A stretch of DNA of 64,000 nucleotides from Rhizobiaceae bacterium (GTDB taxonomy: Bacteria; Pseudomonadota; Alphaproteobacteria; Rhizobiales; Rhizobiaceae): positions 22,293-86,292 of the forward strand of contig JAHBYU010000018.1 in assembly GCA_019635775.1 (NCBI GenBank). The letters run 5' to 3'. Positions 8,347 to 18,286 of this stretch are shown here, in pieces. The position numbers were made by a program, and so were the translations under genes. Below the pieces are notes generated by a model that was not told where the DNA came from, did no database searches, and worked only from the letters and a program-made list of their open reading frames with translations. Numbering within the stretch: the first letter of the stretch is position 1; each line of letters starts with the position of its first letter.

Positions 8347-10296
8347 ATGAGCAATCTTGTCAGCAGGATCAGAAGCGCCTTCGTGCATCCGGCACGGCGG
8401 CGCTTGTGGTTGACGGTCGGCAGCGGCGGGTTGATCGCGGCCGGCCTTCTGGCGCGCTACGGCTTCGGCATGGTCGAGGCATGGACGGCGCTGATGGTCG
8501 CGGCAGCTTTTGTCGCCGGCTCCGACATCGCCATCCGCGCCTGGCGCTCGTTGCGTGTAAAGCATTTCAGCATCGAACTGCTCGTCACCGTCGCGGCGGT
8601 CGGCGCGTTGTTTATCGGCGAGGTCTGGGAGTCGGCGGCCGTCACTTTCCTCTTCATTTTCGGTGGCTGGCTGGAGGCGCGCACCATGGGGCAGACCCGT
8701 GGCGCGCTGAAGGCATTGCTCGATGCCGCGCCCGCCACCGCGACCGTGCTGCGCGACGGCGATCCCGTCGAGGTGCCGGCGCATATGGTCCAGCTTGGCG
8801 AGACCGCGCTGGTCAGGGCCGGTCAACGCATCCCGGTGGATGGTGAGGTGACCGAAGGCACCGCCGCCGTCAGTGAGGCGGCGATTACCGGTGAGCCGAT
8901 GCCGGCCGAGAAAGCGCCTGGTAGCCACGTTCATGCAGGAACGATCGCCGAGAACGGGTTGCTGCGCATCCGCGCCACCAATGTCGGCGCCGACACCACC
9001 CTTGCCCGCATCATTCAGCGCGTCGAGGAAGCGCAGGAGGAAAAAGCCCCGAGTCAGCGCATGATCGAGCGCTTCGCGCAATGGTATACGCCCTCGATCA
9101 TCGGACTTGCGGTCGTCGCCTTCGCCGTGACGCAGGATATCCGTCTGGCGCTGACGCTGCTGGTCGTCGGCTGCCCCGGCGCGCTGGTGATCTCGACGCC
9201 GGTGTCCATCGTCGCCGGCATCGGCCGCGCGGCGCGCAGCGGCATCCTGATCAAAGGCGGCCAGCATCTGGAAAGTGCGGGCCGGATCGACACGCTGGCG
9301 CTCGACAAGACCGGCACGCTGACGGAAGGCAAACCACAGCTCGCCTCCATCGTCGCGCTGGGCGGAGTGACGGAAGCCGAGTTGCTGCATCTGGCCGCAA
9401 CCGCCGAGGCTGGATCGACCCACCCGCTCGGGCGTCCGATCGTCGAGGCCGGCCGCAAGAACGGGCCGCTTTCCACGCCTGAAACGCTGGAGGAGCACGC
9501 CGGCATGGGCCTGAGCGCCCGCATCGACGGCCGGACCGTTGCCGCTGGCAACCGACGCCTGATGGATACGCTCGGCATCGCGCTGGGCCAGGAGGGCGAA
9601 GCCGCACTGGACCGCCTGCTGTCCAACGGCCAGACGCCGATCCTGGTGGCGCGTGACGGGCAGCTGATCGGGCTGCTGGGCATGTCTGACATGGCCCGTG
9701 AAGGCGCGGCGGAGGCCATCGCCCGGCTGCGCGACATCGGCATAGGCCGCGTGGTCATGCTGACCGGCGACCAGCATGGCGCCGCCGAAGCCATTGCCCG
9801 CGAGGTCGGCATCGACGAGGTTCATGCCGGGCTGATGCCCGAAGACAAGCTGGAGTTGATCCGGAAGATGAAGGCAGGTGGCGCGCATGTCGCCATGGTC
9901 GGCGACGGCATCAACGACGCGCCAGCGCTTGCCGCCGCCGACACCTCGATCGCCATGGGCGCGGCCGGCAGCGACGTCGCCATCGAGACCGCCGACATCG
10001 CGCTCCTGAAAGACGATCTCGGCAAGATCCCCGAGGCGATGGCGATCTCGCGCGCGACGCTGGGCAATATGCGCCAGAACCTCATCATCGCGCTGGTGAC
10101 GGTGGCCGGACTGCTGGCGGGCGTGTTTTCCGGCAATGTCCACATGGCGGGCGGCATGCTGGTCCACCAGCTTTCGGTGCTGATCGTCATCGCCAACGGC
10201 ATGCGTCTACTGCGCGTGCCGAAGGCCACCGCACCCGGCGGGAGGGCAGCAAAAGCCGCCGCCACCCGGCCGGCGACTGTGGCCGCGCGAGGCTGA
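8347..10296 (+). CDS. P1B-type metal ATPase with an atypical CPG membrane motif
   Basis: 649 residues from ATG 8347, preceded by AAAGGAG; an in-frame ATG at 8320 lacks this. Features in order: N-terminal helices without HMA, actuator ITGEPMP, the membrane motif VVGCPGALVIS (C276-P-G) where CPC, SPC or TPC is usual, phosphorylation site DKTGTLT (D320), the HP motif (STHPLGRP) and the GDGINDAP hinge near 519. It exports a heavy metal cation; the CPG triad makes the substrate uncertain. It is paired with the HMA protein just upstream and ends before a strong terminator. Confidence 0.88.
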   Translation: MSNLVSRIRSAFVHPARRRLWLTVGSGGLIAAGLLARYGFGMVEAWTALMVAAAFVAGSDIAIRAWRSLRVKHFSIELLVTVAAVGALFIGEVWESAAVTFLFIFGGWLEARTMGQTRGALKALLDAAPATATVLRDGDPVEVPAHMVQLGETALVRAGQRIPVDGEVTEGTAAVSEAAITGEPMPAEKAPGSHVHAGTIAENGLLRIRATNVGADTTLARIIQRVEEAQEEKAPSQRMIERFAQWYTPSIIGLAVVAFAVTQDIRLALTLLVVGCPGALVISTPVSIVAGIGRAARSGILIKGGQHLESAGRIDTLALDKTGTLTEGKPQLASIVALGGVTEAELLHLAATAEAGSTHPLGRPIVEAGRKNGPLSTPETLEEHAGMGLSARIDGRTVAAGNRRLMDTLGIALGQEGEAALDRLLSNGQTPILVARDGQLIGLLGMSDMAREGAAEAIARLRDIGIGRVVMLTGDQHGAAEAIAREVGIDEVHAGLMPEDKLELIRKMKAGGAHVAMVGDGINDAPALAAADTSIAMGAAGSDVAIETADIALLKDDLGKIPEAMAISRATLGNMRQNLIIALVTVAGLLAGVFSGNVHMAGGMLVHQLSVLIVIANGMRLLRVPKATAPGGRAAKAAATRPATVAARG

Positions 10297-10311
10297 CGCC
10301 TCGCCTCCTGG

Positions 10312-10345
10312 CAGACCCCGTTCCGATGCGGGGTCTGTTGTTTTT
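10312..10345 (+). terminator. Rho-independent terminator after the CPG ATPase gene
   Basis: A nine-base stem, CAGACCCCG at 10312-10320 pairing with CGGGGTCTG at 10329-10337, with an eight-base loop and followed by TTGTTTTT. It lies 16 bases after the ATPase stop and would end the chaperone-ATPase transcript. Confidence 0.85.
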
Positions 10346-10393
10346 GCAGCGTCAATCCTGTCTCATCGTCCGGAACTATCTGAAAGGATCGAT

Positions 10394-11038
10394 ATGGATG
10401 CCAGGACCGCCCCGTGGAACGACGTTCTCGACTTCTGGTTTCCCGAAGGCCGCTCGTCAGGGATAGCGGCTGGAACTCATCGCGATCACTGGTCGTGGCG
10501 GCTGCATGGCGGCGCAGACGACAAAATCGTCGCGCGCTTCGCCGACCTCACGAGCAGCGCAGCTTCAGGCGATCTCGACGACTGGGCCGGCGACCCCGAA
10601 GGCAGGCTGGCGCTCATCATCGTGCTCGACCAGTTCTCGCGCTCGCTCTGGCGCGGCACGCCACGCGCATTCGCGCAAGACCCTGCCGCGCTGTCGCTGG
10701 CGATGGAGGGGTTCTCCAACGGCCACTACGCATCGCTGGGCACGCCCTGGTTCAGGATCGTCTACAGTCAGCCCCTTGGCCATTGCGAAGGCCCGGATCA
10801 CCTTGCGCGCATCGATCTGCTCATCAGGCTTCGCGAAGAGATCGCAGCGGAAGCCCCCGCTTCCCTTCAGCCGATATACCAGTCACTGGTGAAACAGGCC
10901 GGTGATGTGCGCAAGGTCATCGCCGCTTTTGGCCGTCACCCGCACCGCAATCAGGTCCTCGGCCGGGAATCGACGCAGGCGGAAGAAGCTTACATCGCCG
11001 AAGGGGATTTCCCGCACGACAGGGCGTTTCAGGCGTAA
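10394..11038 (+). CDS. DUF924 family protein
   Basis: 214 residues matching the DUF924 (TPR-like, UPF-type) family: VLDFWFPEG at the start, VLDQFSRSLWRGTPRAFAQD in the centre, QPLGHCEG and the C-terminal FGRHPHRNQVLGRESTQAE. Its biochemical role is not established. It is widespread in proteobacteria, usually as a single gene. AAGGATCG precedes the ATG. Nothing here links it directly to metal export. Confidence 0.85.
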   Translation: MDARTAPWNDVLDFWFPEGRSSGIAAGTHRDHWSWRLHGGADDKIVARFADLTSSAASGDLDDWAGDPEGRLALIIVLDQFSRSLWRGTPRAFAQDPAALSLAMEGFSNGHYASLGTPWFRIVYSQPLGHCEGPDHLARIDLLIRLREEIAAEAPASLQPIYQSLVKQAGDVRKVIAAFGRHPHRNQVLGRESTQAEEAYIAEGDFPHDRAFQA

Positions 11039-11135
11039 CTTCTGGAAACGAAACTCATCACGGGGTGATGCTTTCGCTAGCTGCTCGGGTAGATTACGGT
11101 TGCTGCGCACTCATATTCTCTGGAAGGAAAACATC

Positions 11136-11366
11136 ATGGCTGACACTTGGCTTCCCTCACTCAAGACAGCGACCCCGCAGGAGGGGTTCGACCTTGCCAC
11201 CAAAATGGCGCGGGTCGGCGTCAAGGTGACCCAGCCTTCCGCCGAGATTCGCGACAAGCTGCGCGCGGCCTACGATCAGGATACCGCGCAACTCATCGCT
11301 TCCTCGCAGGTGATCGCCATCCATTTCCAGACGGTTGCGGCCGCCAACAATTATTGGCGCGACTGA
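11136..11366 (+). CDS. Hexameric tyrosine-coordinated heme protein (HTHP)
   Basis: 76 residues from ATG 11136 (GGAAGGA upstream); the longer frame from 10902 is spurious. The sequence follows HTHP of marine alphaproteobacteria closely: TWLPSLKTATPQEGFDLA, RDKLRAAYDQD and IHFQTVAAANNYW. In the known protein six short helical subunits form a ring that binds six hemes through a tyrosine, here Tyr46 counting Met1, and the purified protein has peroxidase and catalase-like activity. No export signal is present. It probably helps in peroxide handling beside the metal genes. Confidence 0.85.
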   Translation: MADTWLPSLKTATPQEGFDLATKMARVGVKVTQPSAEIRDKLRAAYDQDTAQLIASSQVIAIHFQTVAAANNYWRD

Positions 11367-11416
11367 CGCCCTCGCCTACGACTGATGCGAGGGCGTCCGT
11401 CGCGCCAGCGTTTCAG

Positions 11417-14400
11417 TCAAAGTTTCAATCCGCGCAATCGCAGCGCGTTGGCGATGACGCTGACCGACGACAGCGACATGGCGGCGGCCGCGATGATCGG
11501 TGACAGAAGGAGGCCGAAAGAAGGGTAAAGCACGCCCGCGGCAATCGGGATGCCGGCGGCATTGTAGATGAAGGCGAAGAACAGGTTCTGGCGGATATTC
11601 GCCATCGTCGCCTGCGACAGACGCCGCGCTTTCACGATCCCCATGAGGTCTCCCTTGAGTAAGGTGACGCCGGCGCTTTCGATGGCGACATCGGTGCCCG
11701 AGCCCATGGCGATGCCGACATCGGCGGCGGCAAGCGCGGGCGCGTCATTGACGCCGTCGCCCGCCATGGCAACCACACGGCCTTCAGCCTTGAGACGGCT
11801 CACCACGGCGCTCTTTGCATCCGGCAGCACGTCGGCCTCGACCTCATCGATGCCCAGTTGACGCGCGACAGCTTCGGCTGTGGTTTTATTGTCGCCGGTC
11901 AGCATCACGATGCGGATGCCTTCGCCATGCAGCGCGTTCAGCGCCTCCTGCGTCGTCGCCTTCACCGGATCGGCAATGGCGAAGATGCCACCCGCTTTAC
12001 CCTCGATGCCGATATAGATCGCCGTGGCGCCATCATGGCGCAAGGCGTCCGCCCGTTCGGCAAGGGCCGACGCATCGACACCATGCTCCTTGAGGAACGC
12101 CGCATTGCCGAGCGCGATCGCCTTGCCCTCGACGGTGCCGAGCGCGCCCTTGCCGAGAGGGGAGTCGAAGTCCACCACGGGCGGGACCTCGATGCCCTTC
12201 TTCTCCGCCGCCTCCACAATCGCCAATGCCAGCGGATGTTCCGACGCCTTCTCGACGTCAGCGGCAAGCCGCAGGATTTCCGTTTCGTTAAAACCGCCTG
12301 CCGCCACGATCGCCGTCACCGACGGCTTGCCCTCGGTGAGCGTGCCGGTCTTGTCGACGACGAGCGTGTCGACCTTCTCCATATGTTCGAGCGCTTCGGC
12401 GTTCTTGATCAGGACGCCGGCGCTGGCGCCCTTGCCGACGCCGACCATGATCGACATCGGCGTCGCCAGCCCCAATGCGCAGGGACAGGCGATGATCAGA
12501 ACCGAAACGGCCACGACCAGCCCATAGGCGAAGCGCGGCTCGGGACCCCAGATGCCCCAGACGATGAAGGCCAGAATCGCGATGACGATGACCAGCGGCA
12601 CGAACCAGCCCGAGACCTGATCGGCCATGCGCTGGATCGGCGCGCGCGAGCGCTGCGCATCGGCGACCATCTGCACGATGCGCGACAGCATGGTATCGCG
12701 GCCGACCTTTTCGGCGCGGATCACCAGCGCCCCGGTCTGATTCAGCGTGCCGCCGATGACCTGATCGCCCACAGTGCGGGTGACAGGCATGGATTCGCCG
12801 GTGACCATCGCTTCATCAAGCGAGGAGCGTCCGTCCTCGACGACGCCATCGACCGGCACGGTCTCGCCGGGCCGCACACGCAGCCTGTCGCCGAGGGCAA
12901 CGTGCTCGACCGGAACGTCTTCCTCCACGCCATCGTCACCGACGCGCCGCGCCGTCTTCGGCGCCAGATCGAGAAGCGCCCTGATCGCGCCCGAGGTCTG
13001 CTCACGGGCGCGCAGTTCCAGCACCTGGCCAAGCAGCACCAGAACGGTGATGACCGCCGCCGCCTCGAAATAGACCGCGACCGTGCCATCTTCCGCGCGA
13101 AAGGCGGCGGGGAAAATACCCGGCGCAAGGGCGGCGACGATGCTGTAGGCCCAGGCGACGCCCGTGCCCATGGCGATCAGGGTGAACATGTTGAGGCTGC
13201 GATTGACCAGCGACGCCCAGGCGCGCTCAAAGAACGGCCATCCGCACCACAAAACCACCGGCGTCGCCAGAACGAGCTGAACCCAGATCGATATCCGCAT
13301 CGGCACCAGATGATGCAGTGCGGGAATAAGGTGACTGCCCATTTCGAGCACGAAGACCGGAGCGGCGAGGACCAGCCCGATCCAGAAGCGCCGTGTCATG
13401 TCGGCGAGTTCCGGGCTGGGGCCGCTGTCGGCGGTCACCATCAACGGCTCCAGCGCCATGCCGCAGATCGGGCAGCTTCCCGGCCCATCCTGCCGGATCT
13501 CGGGATGCATCGGACAGGTCCAGATCGCGCCCTCGGGCGCGTCCGGAGCGGGCGTCGCGTCTCCTGCAAGATATCGGGCGGGGTCCGCCTTGAATTTCGC
13601 CTTGCAGGAAGCCGAGCAGAAATAGTGAGTGTGACCCTCATGGGTCAGGTGATGTTCCGCCGTCTGCGGATCGACCAGCGCCTTCACGAAGCCCGAGGTT
13701 TGCGAGGTCGTCCGCGTCCGCAGCACTGCCTTCATCGGCAGTTTCGCGACGCGCATATCAATTCCACTGGCGTGCGCTTCCGCTTCGCTCATGCCGATGC
13801 GGGCAAGCGGCGGGTCGATGAACATGCAATAGGGCATCAGCCGCCCTGTGGTCGTTCTGTCCCCACCATCGAGATTGTCCCGGATAATTCGGAAATCATC
13901 GAGCGATGCGTGGGTGAATTGCGGACTTCCCGCGCATTCTCCGATGGCCCATACGTCCCTTGCAGTCGTCTCCAGTCGATCGTTCACCTTGATGGTGCCG
14001 CGATCCGTCAGCGCAATGCCTGCCTCTTCAAGCCCTATGCCTTGCGTGTTGGGGGTGCGGCCGGCCGCGACCAGAATGTCCGTGCCCTCGATCGTTCTTG
14101 AACCGTCCGGCGTCCGAATGGTGGCGCGCACGCTTTCGCCCGACCGGCCCTCCACCTTCTCGACTTCGGCAGACAAAAGCACCTCTATGCCTTCCGCCTC
14201 CAGAATCCGCCGAACTTCTTCGGAAACATCCTCGTCCTCGCGCTTCAGCAGTCGCGGGCCACGGTCCACAATGGTGACGCGACTGCCGAAGCGCTGATAG
14301 GCCTGCGCCAGTTCAAGCCCGACATAGCCCCCGCCGAGAACGATCAGGTGGGCCGGCAACCGGTCCAGTTCGAGCGCTTCGATATGGGTGAGCGGCTTGG

Positions 14401-14881
14401 CTTCGGCCAGACCGGGGACGGGCGGAATGGTTGCATGCGTCCCAAGGTTGAGAAACAGCTTTTCAGCGACGAGCAGCCGCGTCCCGCCATCGTTCAGCGC
14501 GATCTCGACCGCGCTTGGCGCGACGAGGCGGGCGTTGCCCATGATGAGTTCCGCGCCCGTCGCCTCGTAGCGTTCCAGATGAAACGTCACGAGGCTTTTG
14601 ACCATGGCGCGCTTGCGCTCCACAACCGTCTTCATGTCGACCGAGACGGGGCCGGTCGCAACGCCATACTCCCCGGCGTGGGCAACGGCATGGGCGATAC
14701 CCGCGCTCCAGATCTCGTTCTTGCTTGGCAGGCAGTTGATGTTGGGGCACGAGCCGCCGATCCAGCGCCGCTCGATGACAGCCACCTTCTGGCCGGCTTG
14801 CGCCATATGCCAGGCGAGGTATTTGCCGCCTTCGCCACTGCCGATTACGACGGCGTCGTAGCGCTCCGCTTCCGTCATCAA
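11417..14881 (-). CDS. In-frame fusion: MerA-like flavoprotein plus YHS-domain Cu(I) P-type ATPase
   Basis: 1154 residues, one uninterrupted frame. Residues 1 to about 405 are a class I pyridine-nucleotide-disulfide oxidoreductase: FAD site [12 protein letters not shown], redox disulfide [17 protein letters not shown] site [11 protein letters not shown]. Its roughly 80-residue dimerisation domain, with the HPT/E catalytic pair, is missing. The sequence switches at [11 protein letters not shown] to a YHS domain ([12 protein letters not shown]), a second metal-binding stretch ([20 protein letters not shown]), then a complete P1B-1 ATPase with [20 protein letters not shown] and GDGVNDAP. Both families have a VDPxTA-like segment at the joint, so a deletion joining two neighbouring genes is likely. 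The pump half may work; the flavoprotein half probably cannot form its normal active dimer. Confidence 0.88.
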   Translation of the reverse strand: MMTEAERYDAVVIGSGEGGKYLAWHMAQAGQKVAVIERRWIGGSCPNINCLPSKNEIWSAGIAHAVAHAGEYGVATGPVSVDMKTVVERKRAMVKSLVTFHLERYEATGAELIMGNARLVAPSAVEIALNDGGTRLLVAEKLFLNLGTHATIPPVPGLAEAKPLTHIEALELDRLPAHLIVLGGGYVGLELAQAYQRFGSRVTIVDRGPRLLKREDEDVSEEVRRILEAEGIEVLLSAEVEKVEGRSGESVRATIRTPDGSRTIEGTDILVAAGRTPNTQGIGLEEAGIALTDRGTIKVNDRLETTARDVWAIGECAGSPQFTHASLDDFRIIRDNLDGGDRTTTGRLMPYCMFIDPPLARIGMSEAEAHASGIDMRVAKLPMKAVLRTRTTSQTSGFVKALVDPQTAEHHLTHEGHTHYFCSASCKAKFKADPARYLAGDATPAPDAPEGAIWTCPMHPEIRQDGPGSCPICGMALEPLMVTADSGPSPELADMTRRFWIGLVLAAPVFVLEMGSHLIPALHHLVPMRISIWVQLVLATPVVLWCGWPFFERAWASLVNRSLNMFTLIAMGTGVAWAYSIVAALAPGIFPAAFRAEDGTVAVYFEAAAVITVLVLLGQVLELRAREQTSGAIRALLDLAPKTARRVGDDGVEEDVPVEHVALGDRLRVRPGETVPVDGVVEDGRSSLDEAMVTGESMPVTRTVGDQVIGGTLNQTGALVIRAEKVGRDTMLSRIVQMVADAQRSRAPIQRMADQVSGWFVPLVIVIAILAFIVWGIWGPEPRFAYGLVVAVSVLIIACPCALGLATPMSIMVGVGKGASAGVLIKNAEALEHMEKVDTLVVDKTGTLTEGKPSVTAIVAAGGFNETEILRLAADVEKASEHPLALAIVEAAEKKGIEVPPVVDFDSPLGKGALGTVEGKAIALGNAAFLKEHGVDASALAERADALRHDGATAIYIGIEGKAGGIFAIADPVKATTQEALNALHGEGIRIVMLTGDNKTTAEAVARQLGIDEVEADVLPDAKSAVVSRLKAEGRVVAMAGDGVNDAPALAAADVGIAMGSGTDVAIESAGVTLLKGDLMGIVKARRLSQATMANIRQNLFFAFIYNAAGIPIAAGVLYPSFGLLLSPIIAAAAMSLSSVSVIANALRLRGLKL

Positions 14882-15172
14882 CTACGCATCCTTCAGCAAC
14901 ACCGCCCCTATCCAAGCGATGAAAATATGCCACCCGGCCCTCTATGCGGGATCATGTCATACTCTTGCGGGGTCGGACAATTACTGTTGCTATTGCGAGC
15001 AGCCCCTTGAAGTAGCCTTACTGCCAGTTTCGGCGCCGTCGCATCATTTCTGGGCCGGGGCCTTAAAATGGGCCATGATCAGGGAGTGTAGTCGGTTTTG
15101 CCCTGGCTGTATTGTCCGAAAGGGAACATGCCGACTTGCGAAGGATTGGCCGACTTTCTGTAGGAGAAAATC

Positions 15173-15952
15173 ATGTCTTTGAACGATAAAGTCATATTGG
15201 TAACCGGCGCTGGCCAGGGGATCGGACGCGGCATTGCGCTGCGGCTTGCAAAGGAAGGCGCCAACCTCGCGCTGGCCGATGTCAAGGCCGACAAGCTCGA
15301 CTCCGTTCGCAAGGAAGTCGAAGCGCTCGGACGCAAGGCCACCACCGTTGTTGCCGATGTCAGCAAACGCGACGATGTCTACGCCGCTATCGACCATGCG
15401 GAAAAGCAACTCGGCGGGTTCGACGTCATCGTCAACAATGCCGGCATCGCTCAGGTCAAGCCGATCGCCGACGTCACGCCCGAGGACATGGACCTGATCT
15501 TCCGCATCAATGTCGACGGCGTGCTCTGGGGTATCCAGGCGGCTGCGAAGAAATTCAAGGATCGCGGACAGAAAGGCAAGATCATCAACGCCTGCTCGAT
15601 CGCCGGACATGACGGTTTCGCCATGCTTGGCGTCTATTCGGCGACCAAGTTCGCCGTGCGGGCGCTAACGCAAGCCGCCGCCAAGGAATATGCCAGCGCG
15701 GGCATCACGGTGAACGCCTATTGCCCCGGCATCGTCGGCACCGACATGTGGGTGGAGATCGATGAGCGTTTTTCCGAGATCACTGGAACGCCGAAGGGCG
15801 AAACCTACAAGAAGTATGTCGAAGGCATCGCTTTGGGTCGCGCGCAGACACCGGAGGACGTGGCAGCGTTGGTCGCTTTCCTCGCGGGCGCCGATTCCGA
15901 CTACATCACAGGACAGTCGATCCTGACCGATGGCGGTATCGTCTACCGATAA
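15173..15952 (+). CDS. Short-chain dehydrogenase, acetoin/diacetyl reductase type
   Basis: 259 residues. NAD site [10 protein letters not shown] near residue 12, NNAG motif, catalytic Ser of SIAGHDG and YSATK (Tyr-x-x-x-Lys), and ending [13 protein letters not shown]. The overall pattern fits BudC/ButA-like (S)-acetoin-forming diacetyl reductase and meso-2,3-butanediol dehydrogenases. A good ribosome site (TAGGAGAAA) precedes ATG 15173. It is transcribed divergently from the fusion gene with 291 bases between, which hold no other gene I can see. Confidence 0.8.
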   Translation: MSLNDKVILVTGAGQGIGRGIALRLAKEGANLALADVKADKLDSVRKEVEALGRKATTVVADVSKRDDVYAAIDHAEKQLGGFDVIVNNAGIAQVKPIADVTPEDMDLIFRINVDGVLWGIQAAAKKFKDRGQKGKIINACSIAGHDGFAMLGVYSATKFAVRALTQAAAKEYASAGITVNAYCPGIVGTDMWVEIDERFSEITGTPKGETYKKYVEGIALGRAQTPEDVAALVAFLAGADSDYITGQSILTDGGIVYR

Positions 15953-16209
15953 GGCCGCCTGCCAAATCGCGAATGTTCAGAAGCGGCCGCACCGGGAAAC
16001 GGCCTTGTGAGAATTTCTCCCTTCAGCGGAATGGTTCCGTCTGGAAGAGCCGCGTTTTGTCGGAGAGAATTGTCCTCTTGTTCCTGGGCATGGCATCGCC
16101 GCCTTCGGCCGCCATTCGCACCACAGGTTCTTGACCGGCATTCGACGCCTACTGAAGAGCGGTCGGTTCCTCATCTACGCGCGTTTCGGGCGGGATTGCC
16201 GTCATCCAG

Positions 16210-18171
16210 TCAAACCCCTGACTGGTATGAAGGCTCTACCGAGCCGGCGTCGGGTTGGCGTCGCAGTGAGGTCGCACTGCGCGCCCGGATCGGGTCGGCG
16301 AGCAGCCTGAGGCCGTTCAGCACCACAAGAACCGTGCCGCCCTCATGCCCCACCACCGCGAGCGGCAGCGGCAGGGCGAAGAACAGGCTCGAGGCGACCA
16401 GAAGCAGCATCATGCCGATGGCGAAAGTCAGATTCTGACGGATGATCCGGCGGGTGCGGCGCGCCAACCGATGCGCCGCGGCAAGGCGGGCCATGTCCTC
16501 CGACAACAGCGCGACATCGGCTGCCTGCAAGGCGACGTCGCTGCCCGCTGCGCCCATGGCGATGCCGACATCGGCCCGCGCCAGCGCGGCGGCGTCGTTC
16601 ACCCCGTCGCCGACAAAGGCCACCTTTCCATTCTTCGCCAGTTCGCCCACCAACCGGACCTTGTCTTCAGGCAGCAGATCGGCATGGACATCCTTTGCCT
16701 CCAGTCCGAGTTCCGCGGCGATCCGCAAGCCGACAGGGCGCCGGTCGCCGGTCATCATGGCGATAGTATCTACCCCAGCCGTCCTGAGCGCAGCCAGTCC
16801 GGCGGCCGAGGTCTCGCGCGGACGGTCGGCGACGGTGAGCGCACCATAGACCCGATCTCCCCGCCCCAGCCACACCACGGTCTGGCTACCATCCGTCAGT
16901 TTCACAAATTCCGGAGCATCCAGCGATGCGCCCATGCGCGCGGCCATGCGCGGATTGCCGGCCCAGAGCGGGCCCACGGCATCCTCCCCCGTAATCCCCT
17001 CACTTGGCACGGTTTCCACATCGCGCACCTCGGCGACGGTTATGCCTTTTTCGTCGATGTGGCGGCGGATCGCATCGGCAATTGGATGTTCGGAATGCGC
17101 CTCGAGACCGGCGATCAATGACAGGAACCGCTCTTCGGCCTGTGCTCCCGATTCCGACGCCATCACCTGCGTCACCTCGGCCTTGCCTGTGGTCAGCGTA
17201 CCGGTCTTGTCGAAGGCGAAGATATCGACCTCGGCCAGCGTCTCCAGCGCCGCGCCGCCCTTGAACAGAACACCGCCGCGCGCGGCCGCCGCCAATGCCG
17301 AGAGGATCGCCGCCGGGACCGATATCACTACCGCGCAGGGGCTGGCCGCGACCAGCAGCGTCGCGGCGCGATAAAGCGCATCCTGCATTGTCCAGCCGAG
17401 TGCGAGGAATATAATGAGTGCCAGCACCGCGCCGGCCAGCACCGCGATGGTATAGCGCTGGCCGAACCAGGCGCTGAACCGTTCGGAAGGAGCGCGTGCG
17501 GCCTGAGCCTCGGTCACCAGTTCGATCATCCGCGCCACGGTGCTTTCCGCGACCGGACGGGTAACGCGGACGAGCAGCACGGCGTTGAGGTTCACCGTGG
17601 CCTCGAACACCTTTGCGCCGGGGCCCTTGCCGACCGGCATCGATTCGCCGGTGATCGTCGCCTCATCGAGCGAGCCTTCCCCTTCCGCCACCTCGCCATC
17701 GGCCGGCACACGCGCACCGGGGCGCAACACCACCAGGTCGCCGGCCACGAGATCGCCCACCGAAACTTCCGTGACGGTGCCGTCAGGAGCGCGCCTGAGC
17801 GCGGTGTCGGGACGCAGCGCCATCAGCGCCTCGACGGCATGGCGCGCCCGGCCCATCGCCCGCTGCTCCAACGTGGTCGAGAGGCTGAACAGCGTCAGCA
17901 GCACCGCCCCTTCGAGCGCAGCACCCACCGCGGCGGCGGCAAGGGCGGCCACGATCATCAGAAGATCGATGTCGAGAACCCGCTCGTGCCAGAGCGACGT
18001 CAGGGCTCGGACCCCGGTCGGCACACCACCGGCCAGATAGACCAGCACGAGACCGACCGGTCCCCAAAGACCGGGGATCAAAAAGGCATCGACAGTCGCA
18101 AGCGCCATCCCGGCAAGTGTGATGCCGGTCAATGCTGTCATAAAGCGGTCGGAAGAAAGGTCGATTTGCAA
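16210..18171 (-). CDS. P1B-4-type metal ATPase (SPC and HEGG motifs; Co/Ni/Fe/Zn export)
   Basis: 653 residues with no N-terminal HMA domain. Features: ITGESMPVGKG actuator loop, membrane motif VAASPCAVVISVP, phosphorylation site DKTGTLTTG, hinge GDGVNDAAALARADV and a last helix with VVGHEGGTVLVVLNGLRLL. The SPC plus HEGG pair marks the P1B-4 class (CoaT/CtpD), whose members export cobalt, nickel, iron or zinc. It lies 115 bases downstream of chrA on the same strand and may share its transcript. Confidence 0.88.
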   Translation of the reverse strand: MQIDLSSDRFMTALTGITLAGMALATVDAFLIPGLWGPVGLVLVYLAGGVPTGVRALTSLWHERVLDIDLLMIVAALAAAAVGAALEGAVLLTLFSLSTTLEQRAMGRARHAVEALMALRPDTALRRAPDGTVTEVSVGDLVAGDLVVLRPGARVPADGEVAEGEGSLDEATITGESMPVGKGPGAKVFEATVNLNAVLLVRVTRPVAESTVARMIELVTEAQAARAPSERFSAWFGQRYTIAVLAGAVLALIIFLALGWTMQDALYRAATLLVAASPCAVVISVPAAILSALAAAARGGVLFKGGAALETLAEVDIFAFDKTGTLTTGKAEVTQVMASESGAQAEERFLSLIAGLEAHSEHPIADAIRRHIDEKGITVAEVRDVETVPSEGITGEDAVGPLWAGNPRMAARMGASLDAPEFVKLTDGSQTVVWLGRGDRVYGALTVADRPRETSAAGLAALRTAGVDTIAMMTGDRRPVGLRIAAELGLEAKDVHADLLPEDKVRLVGELAKNGKVAFVGDGVNDAAALARADVGIAMGAAGSDVALQAADVALLSEDMARLAAAHRLARRTRRIIRQNLTFAIGMMLLLVASSLFFALPLPLAVVGHEGGTVLVVLNGLRLLADPIRARSATSLRRQPDAGSVEPSYQSGV

Positions 18172-18286
18172 TTTGTGTTCCTGGCTGTGCCGCGACGGCG
18201 GCAGTGGCTGGGGAAACCGGGCAGCGGTGCGCCATGCAGGCTGGCGTTACATTGCCGGTCGATCAGGTTCCGTTATTCCTTTTCCA

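Noticed and set aside
8233-10167. A 644-codon minus-strand frame opposite the CPG ATPase
   Set aside because: It is antisense to a clear ATPase, with odd His/Asp-rich composition typical of high-GC shadow frames.
11858-14101. A 747-codon plus-strand frame opposite the fusion gene
   Set aside because: Antisense shadow of the flavoprotein-ATPase coding frame; no recognisable motif.
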